DNA of 64,000 nt, from the NCBI GenBank assembly GCA_000827205.1, contig KN832554.1:1548345-1612344 (forward strand), written 5' to 3'. The notes below the pieces were generated by a model. It saw only the letters and a program-made list of their open reading frames with translations. It made no database searches and was not told the origin of the DNA. The position numbers were made by a program, and so were the translations under genes. This DNA comes from Plicaturopsis crispa FD-325 SS-3. Taxonomy: Eukaryota > Basidiomycota > Agaricomycetes > Amylocorticiales > Amylocorticiaceae. Positions 48,377 to 60,745 of the stretch are shown here, one piece after another. How positions within the stretch are numbered: the first letter of the stretch is position 1; every line of letters begins with the position of its first letter.

Positions 48377-51300
48377 ATGGCCGCCCATGCGGCTGCAGCT
48401 CGACCAATGGCGCCCCCTCAATCAGACCAGCCCAAGTCGGCCGCCCTGCGCATCCTCATGCCCGCCGTACACATCGTGCCCCCCGCCGACTCGGAGGCGC
48501 CCACAGAGGTCGGGATGAGATGGTTCGGCCTCCCCGTGCGCTTCCACGTCGTTGACGCGAGCCTCGAAGTCGACGGGTACCAGATGTACGCCGTGGAGAA
48601 GTGGTGAGCCCCGACTCGACTCGTACCCGTCCCGTCTACGCTAACGCTACCGCAGGATCGTCGAGCGGACGCGGGCCGTGACGACGTTGACGGTGTACAC
48701 GGGCCATCCGGCGCACAAGGTGAGTGCTCGTAAAATGACCCCAGTTTCCTCGACGCGCGCGCATTGAACGGCGGCTCGCAGATTACAGTAGCCGCGCTAG
48801 AGCCCATACCCTCGCTTTCCCCTACCGACGCGCTCGCAGAGTACGAGACCGCCCTGCGGCACCTGCGTCATGATGGGGCTCGGCCTAAATCTGTGCGTGG
48901 GTTCCCGCCTTTCGACCTCATTGTCGCTCAGGCGTTCGTTTAGACACCCTATGGCACCCTCCTTCCGACCTCCCTCGCCCGCTTTCGTTCGGACCATACT
49001 ATTGTACCCCTCCCCCGATCCTTTGCACCGCCTGAACGTGCTCAGCTATATACAAACATAGACCTCTTGCGCGTCGGCTGTGGAGGACGCAGCGCCGTCA
49101 CGCTAGAAGAGAGTAGGTGAGTGCGCGCTGTAGTGCAGAATCCACCTGTGTATATGATCGTGCGTCTACTGTATATGTACTGATCTCCAACCTCGATAGT
49201 GAGACGACAAAGGACCGTTTCTTGTCTATGTATCACCTACCCGACGTGACTTCTACTCTCAACACTGCTGCTCTTACCAAATCACATTCGCACTCCACCT
49301 CCAAATCCCACTCACATTCGCATTCTCATTCCCCTGGACAGCACATCAAATCTCCAGCACTCGAGATCGTGCGCCCGAAACACTCGCGCACTTCGAACTC
49401 CTTCTCGCACCCCGCCTCGACATCCCCGCTCTCGCAGACCAATCCCCACAGTTCGCCCGGTTCGCCGACCTCGACGTACAAGCGGGAGGCACAGTTCCCG
49501 TTTTCGGGCGGCTCCTCCTCCGTGTCGAACAACACGCGCGACCCCGCAAAGGAGAAGGAGAAGGATCCGACCGTGTTCAATACCGCCGTGCTCGAGCTCG
49601 TCAAGCTCGTGCAGGCTGCGCTCGCTGTGTGCGGGCTGTTCCCACTTGGAGACGCGATCGACGGGCTGCTGTGTGATGTCACCGTAGAGGGACTTGAGCG
49701 GTGGGCAGCAGAAGCCGGTGAGGTCGAGCCCATGGAGCGCATCGCGGACCCTGCCATCGTATCTGCTCTGCTCAGCCTCGTTCTGTCGACGCGGAACAAG
49801 CTTGCTGCCCTCGGGTATAGCCATGTACGTTCACTTTTCCTGATTGTATCTTTGTCGTAGTGATAATGGTCTTTTAGGTCGTCCCGAAAGACCCATTTCT
49901 GCAGCCGGAGGCATTCACGGCGGCCCTTAGCCAGTACGTTCAGAACACGTCGCCAACGCTCCCCCACTCGCGCACTCCACACCTCCACCATCACTCGCCG
50001 CAGCCACCCTTCCGAACGCCTGCCACTGGCAATGGCAACAGCGCTTCTACCAGTATCAGCGGGGCGGGGAAGACCTTCCTCACGCGCGCGCTGGTGGAGA
50101 GCATCAACGCGGCGTACGACAAGAAGGGGCGGCAAGGCGACTCGCGCAAGGTGCACCGCGTGCTGCTCAGCAAGCTCGACGACTTCACGACAGACCTGCG
50201 CGGGGATGGCAGCGACAGCGACGCCGCGGAGGGGAAGGGCAAGGACGCCGCAGACGGCGGGCACCACGACAACGGCGGAAGCGGCGCGCGCAGCGGGATC
50301 GGTAGCCTCGCGTCGGGACTTGGGCTCGGTGGGAGCGGCGGTGGGCCGGGCGCGGTGTGGGAGGTGACGACGGATCTGGGCACGTTCGTGAAGGTGGTGC
50401 TCGGGAAGGAGAAAGACAAGGATGGCGTGGGCGTCGCGGGGAGTGTCAGGGCGCTGTGGAGCGGGCGGATAGGCGTTATCCTGCGCATGCGCGAGAAGAG
50501 GGTGGAGCATGAGAAGTCGGTGTTGTCACCTGGGAATGCGCTGAGGCGAAGAGACCGCGGCGGGAGTAAGGCAGAGTTGGAAAGAATGAGCTTGGGTGCC
50601 GGCCTTGGGAGCGACGGCGACACTGGAGATGTTGGTTCGGGGGGTGGGGAGAAAACGGATGGGACGGAGGACGACGAGATTGGCAAGCCGTGGTCGGGTC
50701 GCGTGCAGAAAAAGATCGAGGCATGGGCTGGGTTCGTGCCTACTAATATCGCTATCCTGGATTGTCCACTTATAATTTCATCTTGCCTCGTAGACTGAGT
50801 CGCAAGAAACAGGGTAATGATCTAGCAGCTAGGAGTGCGCGCTGGCCCGCATCGCACGATTCTATCGCCACGGGCCCAAATGCTATCCAACTACAGTCGC
50901 CGCCCCTCGTCGCCATACCAGACGACGACGACATCCTCAGCAGCGGCCAAGCTTCCCCAATCGGCGGCACACCAACTGGATTGATGCTGCACTCGCAGTC
51001 CGCGGTCAACACTGCGTTCAACCAGAACCTCGATCCAACAACGCCGCTAGTGTCGGATTACGACAAGCGCGTGACGGCGTTCAACCAGAAACGGCCGCCC
51101 TGGGGAAAGGGCATCTACACGAGCCGTGTATCGAGCTGGTCGGATCCCGTCAGCGCGCGCGAGCAGATTGAAGGGCTTGACGAAGACGGGGGAGTGGAGA
51201 GTAGTACTGGCAGAAAAGGGAAGAAACATGAGAAGAGTCGGCTGGGGTATGTGAGCTCGGTCGAAGGCGGGAACGCGAGTTCGCGCGACGATATTTCCGT

Positions 51301-52267
51301 GCATAGCTCAGAGGGGCACTCACATCGGCGACGCGTGCGGGATGCTGGTTCGCGAAGGTCAGCATGGCATTCGCTTTTATTTGAGCAGTCGAGCTGATTC
51401 ATTTTTGTTCGCCTGCAGACATAGCTTCCACCACATAGAGCCATTTAAGGATATGCGTCCGATAGCTCCAGATCATCTGAGGATAGACGTGGAATTATGT
51501 GGACAGTTGCTTGTCATGCGACGTCGAGAGCAACACCTGGAAGGTGTCCTCGCATGTCTACAGGTATTTTACACGGCTACCGACCCGCTTCCTCGCTGAC
51601 ATCCGCTCCCTAGGCCCTCACCAGCTCGCTCTCTCTGACAAATGCGACCCTCCGCGAGGACCTGCGCACGCACCAACCCGCCCTTGCCGCACTGGACCAG
51701 CAGACAGAAGTGCTCGCGCAGATCGAGACAGAGCGCGCGAAGGCGGACATGACCAAACAGGAAACGAACGTGCTTCTCTATGAATCCGACCAATTCGGTG
51801 TCCCGGCGCTGTGGCGCACGGCGGGGCCTCCGCGGCGCAGCGTGTACGCCCTGCGCGACAAGGTGTTCGGCACCGGGGGACGGCGGCTGCCCACGGGCGT
51901 CCACGGCGCGCATGGCCGGTTTAACCGCGTGCAGTGGACGCTGGACGGGCAGGAGCGGCTTGTGGACTTTATGGGGCGCACCGAAGAGGAGGCGGCGGAG
52001 GAGAGTGGAGTGGAGGAGTGGGAGGGCGGTACGGATGAGGAGACAGACCAGGACGAACCCGTACAACACCCAGCGTACAAGCCTGTCTGGCTACTCCGAT
52101 TCTTCACGAGCTTGGGTACGGGGTGGAGGTCGTCGAAGGAGAACGGCAAGCCTAAGGGCGATGTGACCGAGACGGAGACCGAGGCGGAGGTTGCCTCTCC
52201 TGGGCTTTCGTTGCGGGAGAATTCGCATGTTTTGACCGGTCGGGCTGGATTCGCTACCTCACCTTGA
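48377..52267 (+). CDS. STB6-like protein (fungal STB2/STB6 family)
   Basis: Large protein whose N-terminal domain resembles the yeast Sin3-binding-type proteins Stb2/Stb6; the exact role is uncertain. The ATG at 48377 (or the in-frame 48407) leads into LRILMPAVHIVPPADSEAPT, RWFGLPVRFHVVDASLEVDG, YQMYAVEKWIVERTRAVTTL and TVYTGHPAHKITVAALEPIP, then LRHDGARPKSTPYGTLLPTS, LARFRSDHTIVPLPRSF and NIDLLRVGCGGRSAVTLEES. These pieces need introns at about 48606-48654, 48721-48781, 48895-48942 and 49114-49198. Next is a Ser/His repeat (SKSHSHSHSHS), then an ordered helical block (FNTAVLELVKLVQAALAVCG, LFPLGDAIDGLLCDVTVEGL). Long Gly/Asp-rich linkers follow. The C-terminal exons contain FKDMRPIAPDHLRIDVELCG, a coiled-coil stretch and VYALRDKVFGTGGRRLPTGV. 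The stop is at 52267; about 1,140 residues. Very GC-rich, with a 394-codon shadow frame on the opposite strand. Confidence 0.78.
49280..49346 (+). repeat. Ser-His codon repeat inside the STB6-like gene
   Basis: Imperfect tandem TCACATTCGCA(C/T)-type hexamers encode alternating Ser-His dipeptides (SHSHSTSKSHSHSHSHS). Such runs change length readily and could be used as a polymorphic marker. Function unknown. Confidence 0.85.
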
Positions 52268-52397
52268 TTTTCTTGTTTTGCATGCTTTCCAACATCTGTA
52301 TTATGATTTCACTTGCATTTGCTTTCCATGGACTGGATTCCCCTTGTAATCAAGCAATATATTATTTCCCGCCACCAGTGCCCACATATTCGACCTA

Positions 52398-53777
52398 TTA
52401 CTTGCGGCTGATCTTACCCTGTTGTTTTTTCATAGCACGCTTCTTCTCGCGCTCGAGAATCTGTAGGCGTACAAATATTCAGTCGCGTTGAGACAGTCTT
52501 GAACGCGTGCCGTACCTTTTTCTGCTCGGAAGCGCTAAGCTTGGACACCCGCTCTTCCTCGAGTCTCTTCTTCGCGGCCTTCTTCTTCTCTTCCTCCTCT
52601 TCCCGGTCTTCCTTGAGTCGCTCCTCAACCAGTTCCTTGTCCAGCTCATCCCTAGCCTTCCGCAGCTTGGTGCGGGTCTCTGGGCGCAAGCTCGAGCTGG
52701 CCTTGGGCAGTGCGTCGATGAACGCAAAGATCGCGCCGACAAGGGGGACAGTGGCGTGCGCTGCGGATGCGGGAGGGGCGGAGAGGGAGAGGATCACATG
52801 CTTTTCCCGGTTGGCCGCTGGAATGGGCGCTGAGGGACGTGCACGGGGCTGGTCTGTCACGGAAAGCGACCGGAAGTAGGGCAGGATGTCAGGATCGCTC
52901 AGGGCCTTGACAAGGCCAGTAGATTTCAGGAGGTTCTCAGTGACGTCGGCAAATTCTAGATAAGATATGGTCAGCAATATAACTACAGGAAGCAGGAGCC
53001 GTTGATACCTGACATAACCGACAGCGAGGCTGGCAGAGCTGGGTTTTCAGTGGTCCTCGTGAAAGTCTGTAAGAGCATTCAATGTGGAGTCATTTTGCGA
53101 GAAGAGACAAGACATACCAGATCCCAGCGGTAGTCCTTGACGCCCTTCAGCTCGCTCTTGTTCACGACAGCCCACACGAATTCGTGTACACCCTCGCTCC
53201 CTTTTCCGAGTTTGAAATCCAGTTCGATTTCGTCATGGGGGCGGTATTGCAGGTCAATGAGCGTCCTTAACACCTGGAACGCGTATTGCAGAAAGTCATG
53301 TCGCGGCCGGAGGGTGAATATGGTGTGCAGGGCATGCACTCCACGTCGACCGGTGGAGTACGCGAAAAGGTCGGAGTTGCCGTCAGCTGTTAAAGGAGAA
53401 GCTTCTGGCGCAGAGAACTGTGCTTTGAGCAGAGGCAGATGCGCGTTGTACCTAGAGGGCGGTAAAGACGCGTACGCGGCGTGAGCTGGCAAGGCACATA
53501 CCATGCATGGGCCAACGTCGAGTTGTAAGACCTTCCCCAGAAAATAAATGCGACATAAACTAGAACTGCTAGGAGCAGGAAATGTACGCCTTCCTGCTTG
53601 AGTACTTTACGAGAGTCAATTCCAATAGCTGGCGCCCGTGTGGAATGTAGTATTGGACGTACGTTCTGGCCGAAATACGAGAAATCTCCACCTGTACTCT
53701 GGGCCATCGTAGTCGACAGGATTAACGAACGGCGGCGGGGTGACCCTTGTAAGGACTGTAGCAAGGAGTTGGCTCAT
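52398..53777 (-). CDS. CCDC47-like ER membrane protein (PAT complex, DUF1682)
   Basis: ER protein of the CCDC47 family, which in animals works with Asterix and the ribosome-associated translocon in membrane-protein insertion. The ATG at 53777 gives MSQLLATVLTRVTPPPFVNP and VDYDGPEYRWRFLVFRPE, joined by an intron (GTACGT..GCCAG) to PIGIDSRKVLKQEGVHFLLL. This reading fits the family's EYRWKFLVFRP block better than the unspliced alternative frame. A single membrane segment (FLLLAVLVYVAFIFWG) follows, then NSTLAHAWYNAHLPLLKAQF, LFAYSTGRRGVHALHTIFTL, RPRHDFLQYAFQVLRTLIDL and the luminal/cytosolic domain up to SVTDQPRARP. The C-terminus is a long charged coiled coil (KLRKARDELDKELVEERLKE) ending EREKKRAMKKQQGKISRK, the Lys-rich tail of the family. 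The protein is about 390 residues and normal. Confidence 0.9.
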
Positions 53778-54020
53778 CGTTCGAGCTGTCCCAAGTAAAT
53801 TTGGCACCGGCGGCGGGAAGGGAAATGGTTTTGCTCAAGTGATCGGTGTCTGAAACTTCCATTTCACCTCTATATGAGCCCGACAATTCGCTTTTCCGTT
53901 CTACACTGACATGCTATCTCTGTTTCTTGCTTTCTGACCCTATCGGCCTAGTGCCCGCTCCTCATATCAAAGGCCTGCAAGGCGTGTACACTATTGGGCA
54001 ACTCCTGGACTGAGCGCAAC
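53778..54020. promoter_or_regulatory. compact divergent promoter CCDC47-like / small unknown gene
   Basis: 243 bases between two start codons facing away from each other. No clear TATA box. Confidence 0.4.
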
Positions 54021-54493
54021 ATGGAGGTGAGCCATAGATTGCATTCGGGCCAAGGTCTCTATCTTACATCCTGGACGCGTAGCCCAGCCAGTCAAAACCA
54101 ACAGACTACTCTTACTTTGTCAACGGCGTATTGGCGCGTATGACACGGGAGAAAGGAGCCGTGGATCAGCTTGTACTGCGCCGATGCCTGTCCCTATCCG
54201 CGTCCTACCTGGTCACAGACCACACTATGCGCCCATCACACGTACTACACACATGGAGTGTGGGATTCAACCGACTTATCGACGTCGTCGTGGCCCTGCA
54301 CAAACGCACAGAACTAGAACTGGAGACGATCAACGAAGCGTCCAAGGCGTGCTCAGAGTGCTGGAGCATCGCAGGGACATGGCGCGGGTTCGAGGAGTGC
54401 AAGGAGACTATCAGGAGCATTGCTGCTAAGCTGAAGGAGCTGTTGGATGCGAATGGGAAGACATATAGAGGGGAACGGGTGTATGTGCCGTAG
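54021..54493 (+). CDS. small protein of unknown function
   Basis: Function not recognised. A two-codon first exon (ATG GAG) is joined by an intron (GTGAGC..GCGTAG, about 54027-54086) to PSQSKPTDYSYFVNGVLARM, TREKGAVDQLVLRRCLSLSA and SYLVTDHTMRPSHVLHTWSV, then GFNRLIDVVVALHKRTELEL, ETINEASKACSECWSIAGTW and RGFEECKETIRSIAAKLKEL, ending KTYRGERVYVP. That gives 138 residues. It looks helical and soluble with no signal peptide or membrane segment, and has a CxxC (CSEC) that could bind metal but no partner motif. Clean splicing, a long frame with protein-like composition and a normal position between two well-supported genes argue for a real gene. The alternative start at 54131 within exon 2 would drop the first exon. 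Confidence 0.65.
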
Positions 54494-54623
54494 CTTTGCC
54501 GTACGAGAGCAGTACTGCGAGAGTACCCGGAGCGCTCAGGGGTTATATTTTATCAAGGGGCAAGACACTGCCGCCACAATTACTAGTCCTACCTCGTCTT
54601 GTAATCGACTGTCATCTATACCC

Positions 54624-57600
54624 ATGGATTCTCCTGCTCGTCGACCCCCACGACCGACTCGAGACGTTCCCTTGCCACCTCTGCCATCGGGAAACGACGA
54701 GCAAGACGTCCCCAACGGCGAGGTCCCAGTCGTAGCCGACGGCGATGACCTCACTGTCCTAACGCCCCTACGCGCTCACTATCTCAAGAAATCGCTCGTT
54801 CAGCTCCAGTTCAGCCGTGAACTAGACGCTATAACGACATCGAATACGAGCAACATATCTACATTTTCTTATCTAGGTCCCCCTTTTGCACCACCCCCTC
54901 GAGATGCGCCCCCTCTCGACCTCCCCTTCCTCCGCTATGTCTTCCGCCAGTTCGTGCTCACCTTTCCGTTCATGGCCAGTGCACCCAAAGACTTCTACTC
55001 AGAGAAGCTCCAGCCATTTATGGGATCCGTACTGTCGCGTAATTTGAGCCCCACAAGTGTGCTCGACGACGTAGACGAAGACTCGGACCAGGCCACTCGC
55101 ATGAAGATCCTGGCGAAACTCGAACGCAATCTCTCCTTATTCGTTGGCTCGGCGACGAAGCTTGTGGAGAAGGAAGAGGTTGTTCGGCTCTCGCAAGCGG
55201 ACCTTGATCGGCTCGAGGAGCTCGCCAAGAAACGGCAAGCGCGCATAGCCAAAGTCAAGGACACGTTCGAGGTGAATATCGTCAGCGTACGCACGGTCAC
55301 CGACAAGGGGCGCATGCGCAGTAAGGCCCACGAAGAATTCATCGTTCGCACCCGGCGATCACGTCAGCCCGATGTGTTTGTTTCGCGACGCTACGGAGAC
55401 TTCAAGACGCTCGCCGACGAACTTCGGAAAAACCATCCGAATGAAATCGTACGTCCCCCGCCCGCGAAGGACCGAACTACCGTGACCGCTCCGCTCCCCA
55501 CGTCCTCGCCGACCTCGGCTTCGTTTGCTTCGCGCATACAATCGAGTTTATATACCCAGACCGATGGGCAAACTGTATGGCAGCAGGAAAACTTCAGCGA
55601 AGAATCATTCGCATCGCAATCGAGTCCAGTGGATAATGCGTTCCCTTCACGCCTTGCGCGCGAGAAGAACAGACTGACACTTCGCGCGTATCTGCACTCC
55701 CTCATGAACTCGTCAGCGATAGCGAACTCTCCAGTCCTTCGCTCGTTCCTTATGATGAACCCGACATCACTCTCCCCGGCCGAACTGGAGGACGCAAAGC
55801 GCCGAGAAGAGGCGGACAATGTCAGGGAGGACGGGCGAAAGCAATTTGCGCGAGAGATTGCGGCAAGAGTCGATGGTCTCCGAGAGGCCGTAAAGAGCGT
55901 GAAAGGTGACGCGATGGGGAAGGATGGTTTGACTCACATATTCTCCACGATCAAGACCACACCAAACGTGCGGGACCTGCCGGGCAACTACCAGGCTGTC
56001 CTTGAATGGGCGCGAATATCGTATGTATTCTCATCTATCCCGACAGCATTTGGCACGCTTACTCACTCCTTCCTTACATCTTAGTCTAGCATCGACCGTT
56101 TTTCAGCAGTTTGTTGCTTCCGATGATTCCTCGGAGACATTCGCAGGTCTGAAACGGATACATGGCCTGATGCCCTATTTTATGCTCAAAACCGCATTAA
56201 AAATCAGCAACCCAATTGGCATGATCCGAAGTGTGTTGGATTTATTCCTCGCTCAGCCGTTCGGAGGGCGGAGTCTGCTTCAACGGTGAGCTCCATCGTA
56301 CATACCCTCGGCTTGATTCTAACTCTCATTGTCAATCAGGATGTTCACGAGCTCGTTGAGTGAAGAGGTCAAGGCCCTTGAAGAGGAAATCGAGGCCGTC
56401 AAGGACAAGATTGACGACCCGGTCATGTGCGAAAAAATTCGCCTTTTCGTGTACGCCCCCCGCGAGATACAGGCGATGTACAAGGCCGACGCGGTGGAAG
56501 AGAAGCTGAACGTCCTGGCTGTCGTGCTGCGGGCGGGCGACGAGCCCCTCCTGAACCGCCAGCAAATGCAGCGGGTATCCCGTGCACACCGTGCACACGC
56601 TGAATATATGCGCTCGAAGGCCGGGCAGGCCGACTCAGACGACGACGACGGGCCTACGGACGACGATGCATGGCTATTCGAGGATCTCAGGGTGCTCACC
56701 CAACTATATTCGCGGCTTAGGGACCGAGAGCAGCTCATCGCGCTGCTGTTCGAAGGCACTACTTCCGAATTGCTGAAGGACATCATTACTATATTCTACT
56801 CGCCGCTGGCTCAGGTCTATAAGGCGGCTAGCATCGCCGACTCCCTGAGCGATATGCAGAACTTCATCAACGATCTTATCAAGACCGTTGAAGAAGTAGA
56901 AGCACGTGAGTAGTCATTTCCATCGATAGAAACCGTAACCTAAAGACCTTGTTCACGCAGTAAGTCAAGAGAATCCGCATCGGACAGTGCAAACGTTCAT
57001 CAACCTAATTCAACGGCACGAACAATCCTTCTACAGCTTTGTGCACAAAGTCCATTCGAAAGGCGAAGGACTTTTCGACAGCCTGATGCGGTGGATAGAG
57101 CTCTTCCTCACTGTCGTTCGCGAGGGACTGGGTGGTGATCCCATCTCACTCGAATTCCTGCTCCCCCACAAAGGTCAATCACGTGTGGACATTCTCAAGG
57201 AGGTCGACGCGGTGGCATTGTACCATTACAAGTTGAAGGTCATCTACGAGAACAAGATCAGGAAACGCTTCGGCAAAGCACAGGGGAGTAGCGATGCAGA
57301 TGCGGAGGACGAGGCGACGCAGGCCCTCGTGCAGGGCGTCGTCGGCGAGATCAGCTTCGGAGATCTTATACAAGGCGACGCAGATGATCTTGCTGCGGAG
57401 GAGACGGACGAGGAAGGCTCAGAGGGCTCCAGTAGTGAGTACGAGACGGACTCTGAGGAGGACAGCTCGGAAGAGACCAGCAGCGAGGAGAGTGACGAAG
57501 CGCCGAGGCCACCCGTCGCACGAACACATACAGTCAATGCTGTTCCACGAGCTTCGCGACCACAACAGCGACCACAGGAGCCTCCCAAGAGTCGGCCCCG

Positions 57601-58062
57601 CTCTCTCTCCCTGAAAGGCTTGAGGCGACCAAAATCGTTAACTTTCAACTCCAAATCGTCTCAAGGCCACTCTTCAAGAAACCATCATCATGTTCCACCG
57701 GTACCTCCTATTCCACCAGTACCCCCACTGCCGCCCAAGACCCCGACTGGGATTCCTTCTTACATTCTGGAGAAAGAGTTGCCGCCTAGTCCTAGTGATA
57801 CTCCGCGTTCATCGATGGCTACGTCCCGCTCATCGCCGACGCCACAGCGGCCATCGCGCGATGCCGTACCAGCTCGGCCACTGCATCTTAAGAACAGAAA
57901 GGCTAAGAAGGCTCCCGATACGCTGAAGCCGCCAGAGTTGCACCACCTACCTCAGTTACTTCCGGTGTTTACAGAAATGGTGAGCATCCTCTAGCAGTTG
58001 TTCGTTGATCTGTTCTAACGTCGAATTAGATGCGCCCGCTGTTACGGCCCCGGGATCGTTGA
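54624..58062 (+). CDS. PX-domain protein with PXB and DUF3818 regions (Lec1/Ypr097w type)
   Basis: Phosphoinositide-binding lipid regulator of the fungal family that includes yeast Lec1, linked to lipid droplets and sterol distribution. The ATG at 54624 opens MDSPARRPPRPTRDVPLPPL. A PXB-like helical region follows: LTPLRAHYLKKSLVQLQFSR, FLRYVFRQFVLTFPFM and MKILAKLERNLSLFVGSATK. The PX domain begins near 55260 (VNIVSVRTVTDKGRMRSKAH), with the lipid-contact segment FVSRRYGDFKTLADELRKNH and, after a disordered insert, NRLTLRAYLHSLMNSSAIAN with SPVLRSFL. The DUF3818 region spans about 55950-57240, for example LMPYFMLKTALKISNPIGMI, LFLAQPFGGRSLLQRMFTSS and FYSPLAQVYKAASIADSLSD, ending VALYHYKLKVIYENKIRKRF. 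A long acidic/Ser, then Pro-rich tail follows. Four introns (about 56021-56084, 56286-56338, 56907-56960, 57979-58029). The last exon reads MRPLLRPRDR. The protein is about 1,070 residues, near family length. Confidence 0.92.
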
Positions 58063-58282
58063 TATATGTTCTACTAATCTCATCACGGAATGCTATGTTA
58101 CCGACAAGGTTATTATGCTAAGGAGTATTGCTTGCTATCTCATTACTTGTATACTCAACGCTCAGGAACACATCTAATTATTTAGTACAACATGGACCCT
58201 CAGCAATTATCGATTATCAATGTACAATGTTTGGATGGATGTACTTTTACAAATGCTGCAAATCGAGACTAGACTTTAGCAT
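58063..58282. other. convergent 3' region PX gene / SPB4
   Basis: 220 AT-rich bases of 3' flanks between converging genes. Nothing else recognised. Confidence 0.4.
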
Positions 58283-60745
58283 TTAGAGGTCGCCGAATTC
58301 CTTGTCAAATGTCCGTTGCGTGACGTCCCCTCTCCGCAACTTCTTAGCCATCCGCTCCTCCTGTGCTAGTTCGTCCCAGTCGTCGCCATCGTCGTCCACG
58401 CCCTCCTTCGCATCGCCGCCGTCCACCTCATCCTTCTTTTGAGTCCTGAGCCACTTTCGTTTCTTGCCTTTCTTCTCTTTCCGCTTCTCTTTTTCGTCTC
58501 TCCTTGCTGCCTGGACACTCCACGCCGTGTTCGACTTCTTCTTCTCAGCACGCGCTGCGCGTCGTTTCTCTCGCTCTTCGTCCAGCGCCGTCGCAGCGGC
58601 TGCGCCGGCAGCTAAGCGCTTTGCCTCCTGTGCTTTGTCGGCGTACGCAAAGGTATTCCACTGCATTCCTCGTCAGAAGCGAGCATCTTACATTGAAATC
58701 AAAATACTCACGTCAACTTCGGCGTCTTCCCAGCCCTCTCGACTGATGTCTTTGAGCTCGGGCATTCTTGGCAGACGAAGCAGCCCGAAGCTTTTTGCAA
58801 CACCGACGAGGTCGAGGTCCTTTATCCTAAAGATGTATGACGCTTCATGCTTTGAGTAAGCACGGACAAAAGACACGAATGCTTTCGCAGCCTATGATCC
58901 GGATGCGTTAGCAAAGGCAGTTCGATATACCGCGTTGCCATTGAACTCGCCTTATCGTGCAGCGTCCGGTCTGTCAAAAGGACCTGTCGGATTTTTGCTT
59001 GGAACGAAGGGACTGCTGGGTCCTCCGGACGAGCTTCAGGGTCATCCGACAGGTCAAAGGAGTCGCCCGCTGAAAGATATGGTCGCTCCTTAAGAGGTAT
59101 CTTTCGAACCTTCATAAAATCTATGCGTCGTCAGTGAAGGTGAAAATTGCTACGTGCATGGTGCATGCGGTAACATACCGACATATTCCCTTTCCCTACC
59201 CACTAATAATGCCCAGGCCCGGCCACTTCGACCGGCCCTCGCGGTTCGGCCGCATCGATGTGAGAAAGCTTTGGGGTCAGAAGGGGGGTCAAATTGAATG
59301 ACTACATCTACGTTGGGTAGATCAAGTCCCCGAGCCGCGACGTCCGTGGCTAGAAGGATGGCAGGGGATGAAGGGGTAGAGAGTGCAGATGAGAAGGCTG
59401 CGAGGGTACGGGTGCGAGCTGCTGGCGGAAGATGGCCGTGCAACGAGTATAACTCAGATGATGGGGGGAGAACGGATGGGAGGACCTGTGATACCAGGTC
59501 GATTAGGAGGCTGTACGAATACATATATCAAAGCAACTCCACACACCCGATAGAAATAGTCGACGCAGGCACAGGTCGCGAAGTAAACGATAAATTGTGA
59601 CGAGTCTTCTTTCGAAATCTCATGAGTGATTATGCGAGCTAATTGCACGATTTTTTCAGAGGCACGGCAAGTAAGCGAGTAGTTTTGTAGGCTATACGAC
59701 CGATATTAAATCTGAGACAAGGATAGAAGGTGTACAGACTGACTTGGCTGGTATCCGCCTTTCTTCGACCAATTCTCTCTTCTTGCCGGAGAGGTCGCCA
59801 TCTTTGTTACCGATTTTCTTGGACTGTACCTTTACGACTATACGGGCGGGATTGCGTAGACTGACTCGGACAAGCTCTGAAAGCGCATCGGCGTCGGTCA
59901 TCGTAGCGCTAAACAGCCCTGTGCGTCGTTGCTTTGGGAGATGGGTGAGGATGCGCGTCAAGGTAGCTTGGAATCCCAAGTCGAGCAATCTGCGAGAGAT
60001 ATTAGGGAGTCTCAATTTGGACAGAGGCACTAAATCTTACCGGTCGGCTTCGTCCAAAACTAAAACTTCTAGTTCCTTCACGCTGACCATGCCCCTCCCT
60101 TTGCCCAGCAGGAACTCTTCTACACGCCCAGGTGTCCCGATTACAATATCTGCCCCAGTGGAAATAAACCGCTGTATATCTTCTGTTGTAGAAGATTGCG
60201 TAGAAGACACCAGAAGTAGTGGTGGAGGGTATTCCGGCGGCGGGGTATCTTCAGCAATAGCATCCTCTACACCGGGAGATGACTGTCGAGACGGCGGGGC
60301 AGGCTGCGAAGACAAAAATAAAGAAAATACGGAGTGTATCTGGTTGGCCAGTTCCCTGCGTGCGGTCGAAGTTAGGCAAGATATCGCCGTAATAGTGCGA
60401 ACAGACGGACCTCGTAGGACTTATTATCAACGCCCCAATCTCGTTCTTCTTTAGCTTACTCTCCCTCCGAATCAAACGTTCCAATATCGGAATGACGAAC
60501 GCGAGAGTTTTCCCGGATCCTGTGACAGCCTCTACCACAACATCCTTGTGCTGCATGAAGAGGGGGATGGTGGAGGCCTGGACGGGCGTCATTTTGGTGT
60601 GCCCCATAGACTGTATAACATCTAGACTATTCGCAATCATTAAGACCAGTTCAGGAGCAGTAGCAGAGGTTTTAACTCACATCCAAGGCGTCAAGGACGT
60701 CGGCAACGAAGCCCACGATCCCGCGAAAGCAGTAGAGCTTGCCAT
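58283..60745 (-). CDS. SPB4: DEAD-box RNA helicase for 60S ribosome biogenesis (SPB4/DDX55)
   Basis: ATP-dependent RNA helicase acting in nucleolar large-subunit assembly. The start is the ATG at 60745 ([20 protein letters not shown]), joined by an intron to [20 protein letters not shown]; this is the splice that keeps the Q motif intact. Motif I is [20 protein letters not shown]; further motifs are [39 protein letters not shown] and GLFSATMT. The C-terminal helicase lobe has [60 protein letters not shown] and [17 protein letters not shown]4-specific blocks are [31 protein letters not shown] and [14 protein letters not shown]. The basic Lys/Glu tail ends [10 protein letters not shown]. An extra acidic/Pro-rich insert (about 60180-60310) lies between motifs Ia and Ib. 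About 640 residues. Confidence 0.95.

Noticed and set aside
49326-50510. 394-codon frame on the minus strand
   Set aside because: Antisense to the STB6-like gene, whose spliced plus-strand reading is coherent. The minus frame is low-complexity Arg/Ser/Pro.
53390-53705. Unspliced start for the CCDC47-like protein (MAQSTGGDFSYFGQN...)
   Set aside because: The spliced reading from 53777 gives the family block EYRWRFLVFRP ahead of the membrane segment, which the unspliced frame lacks.
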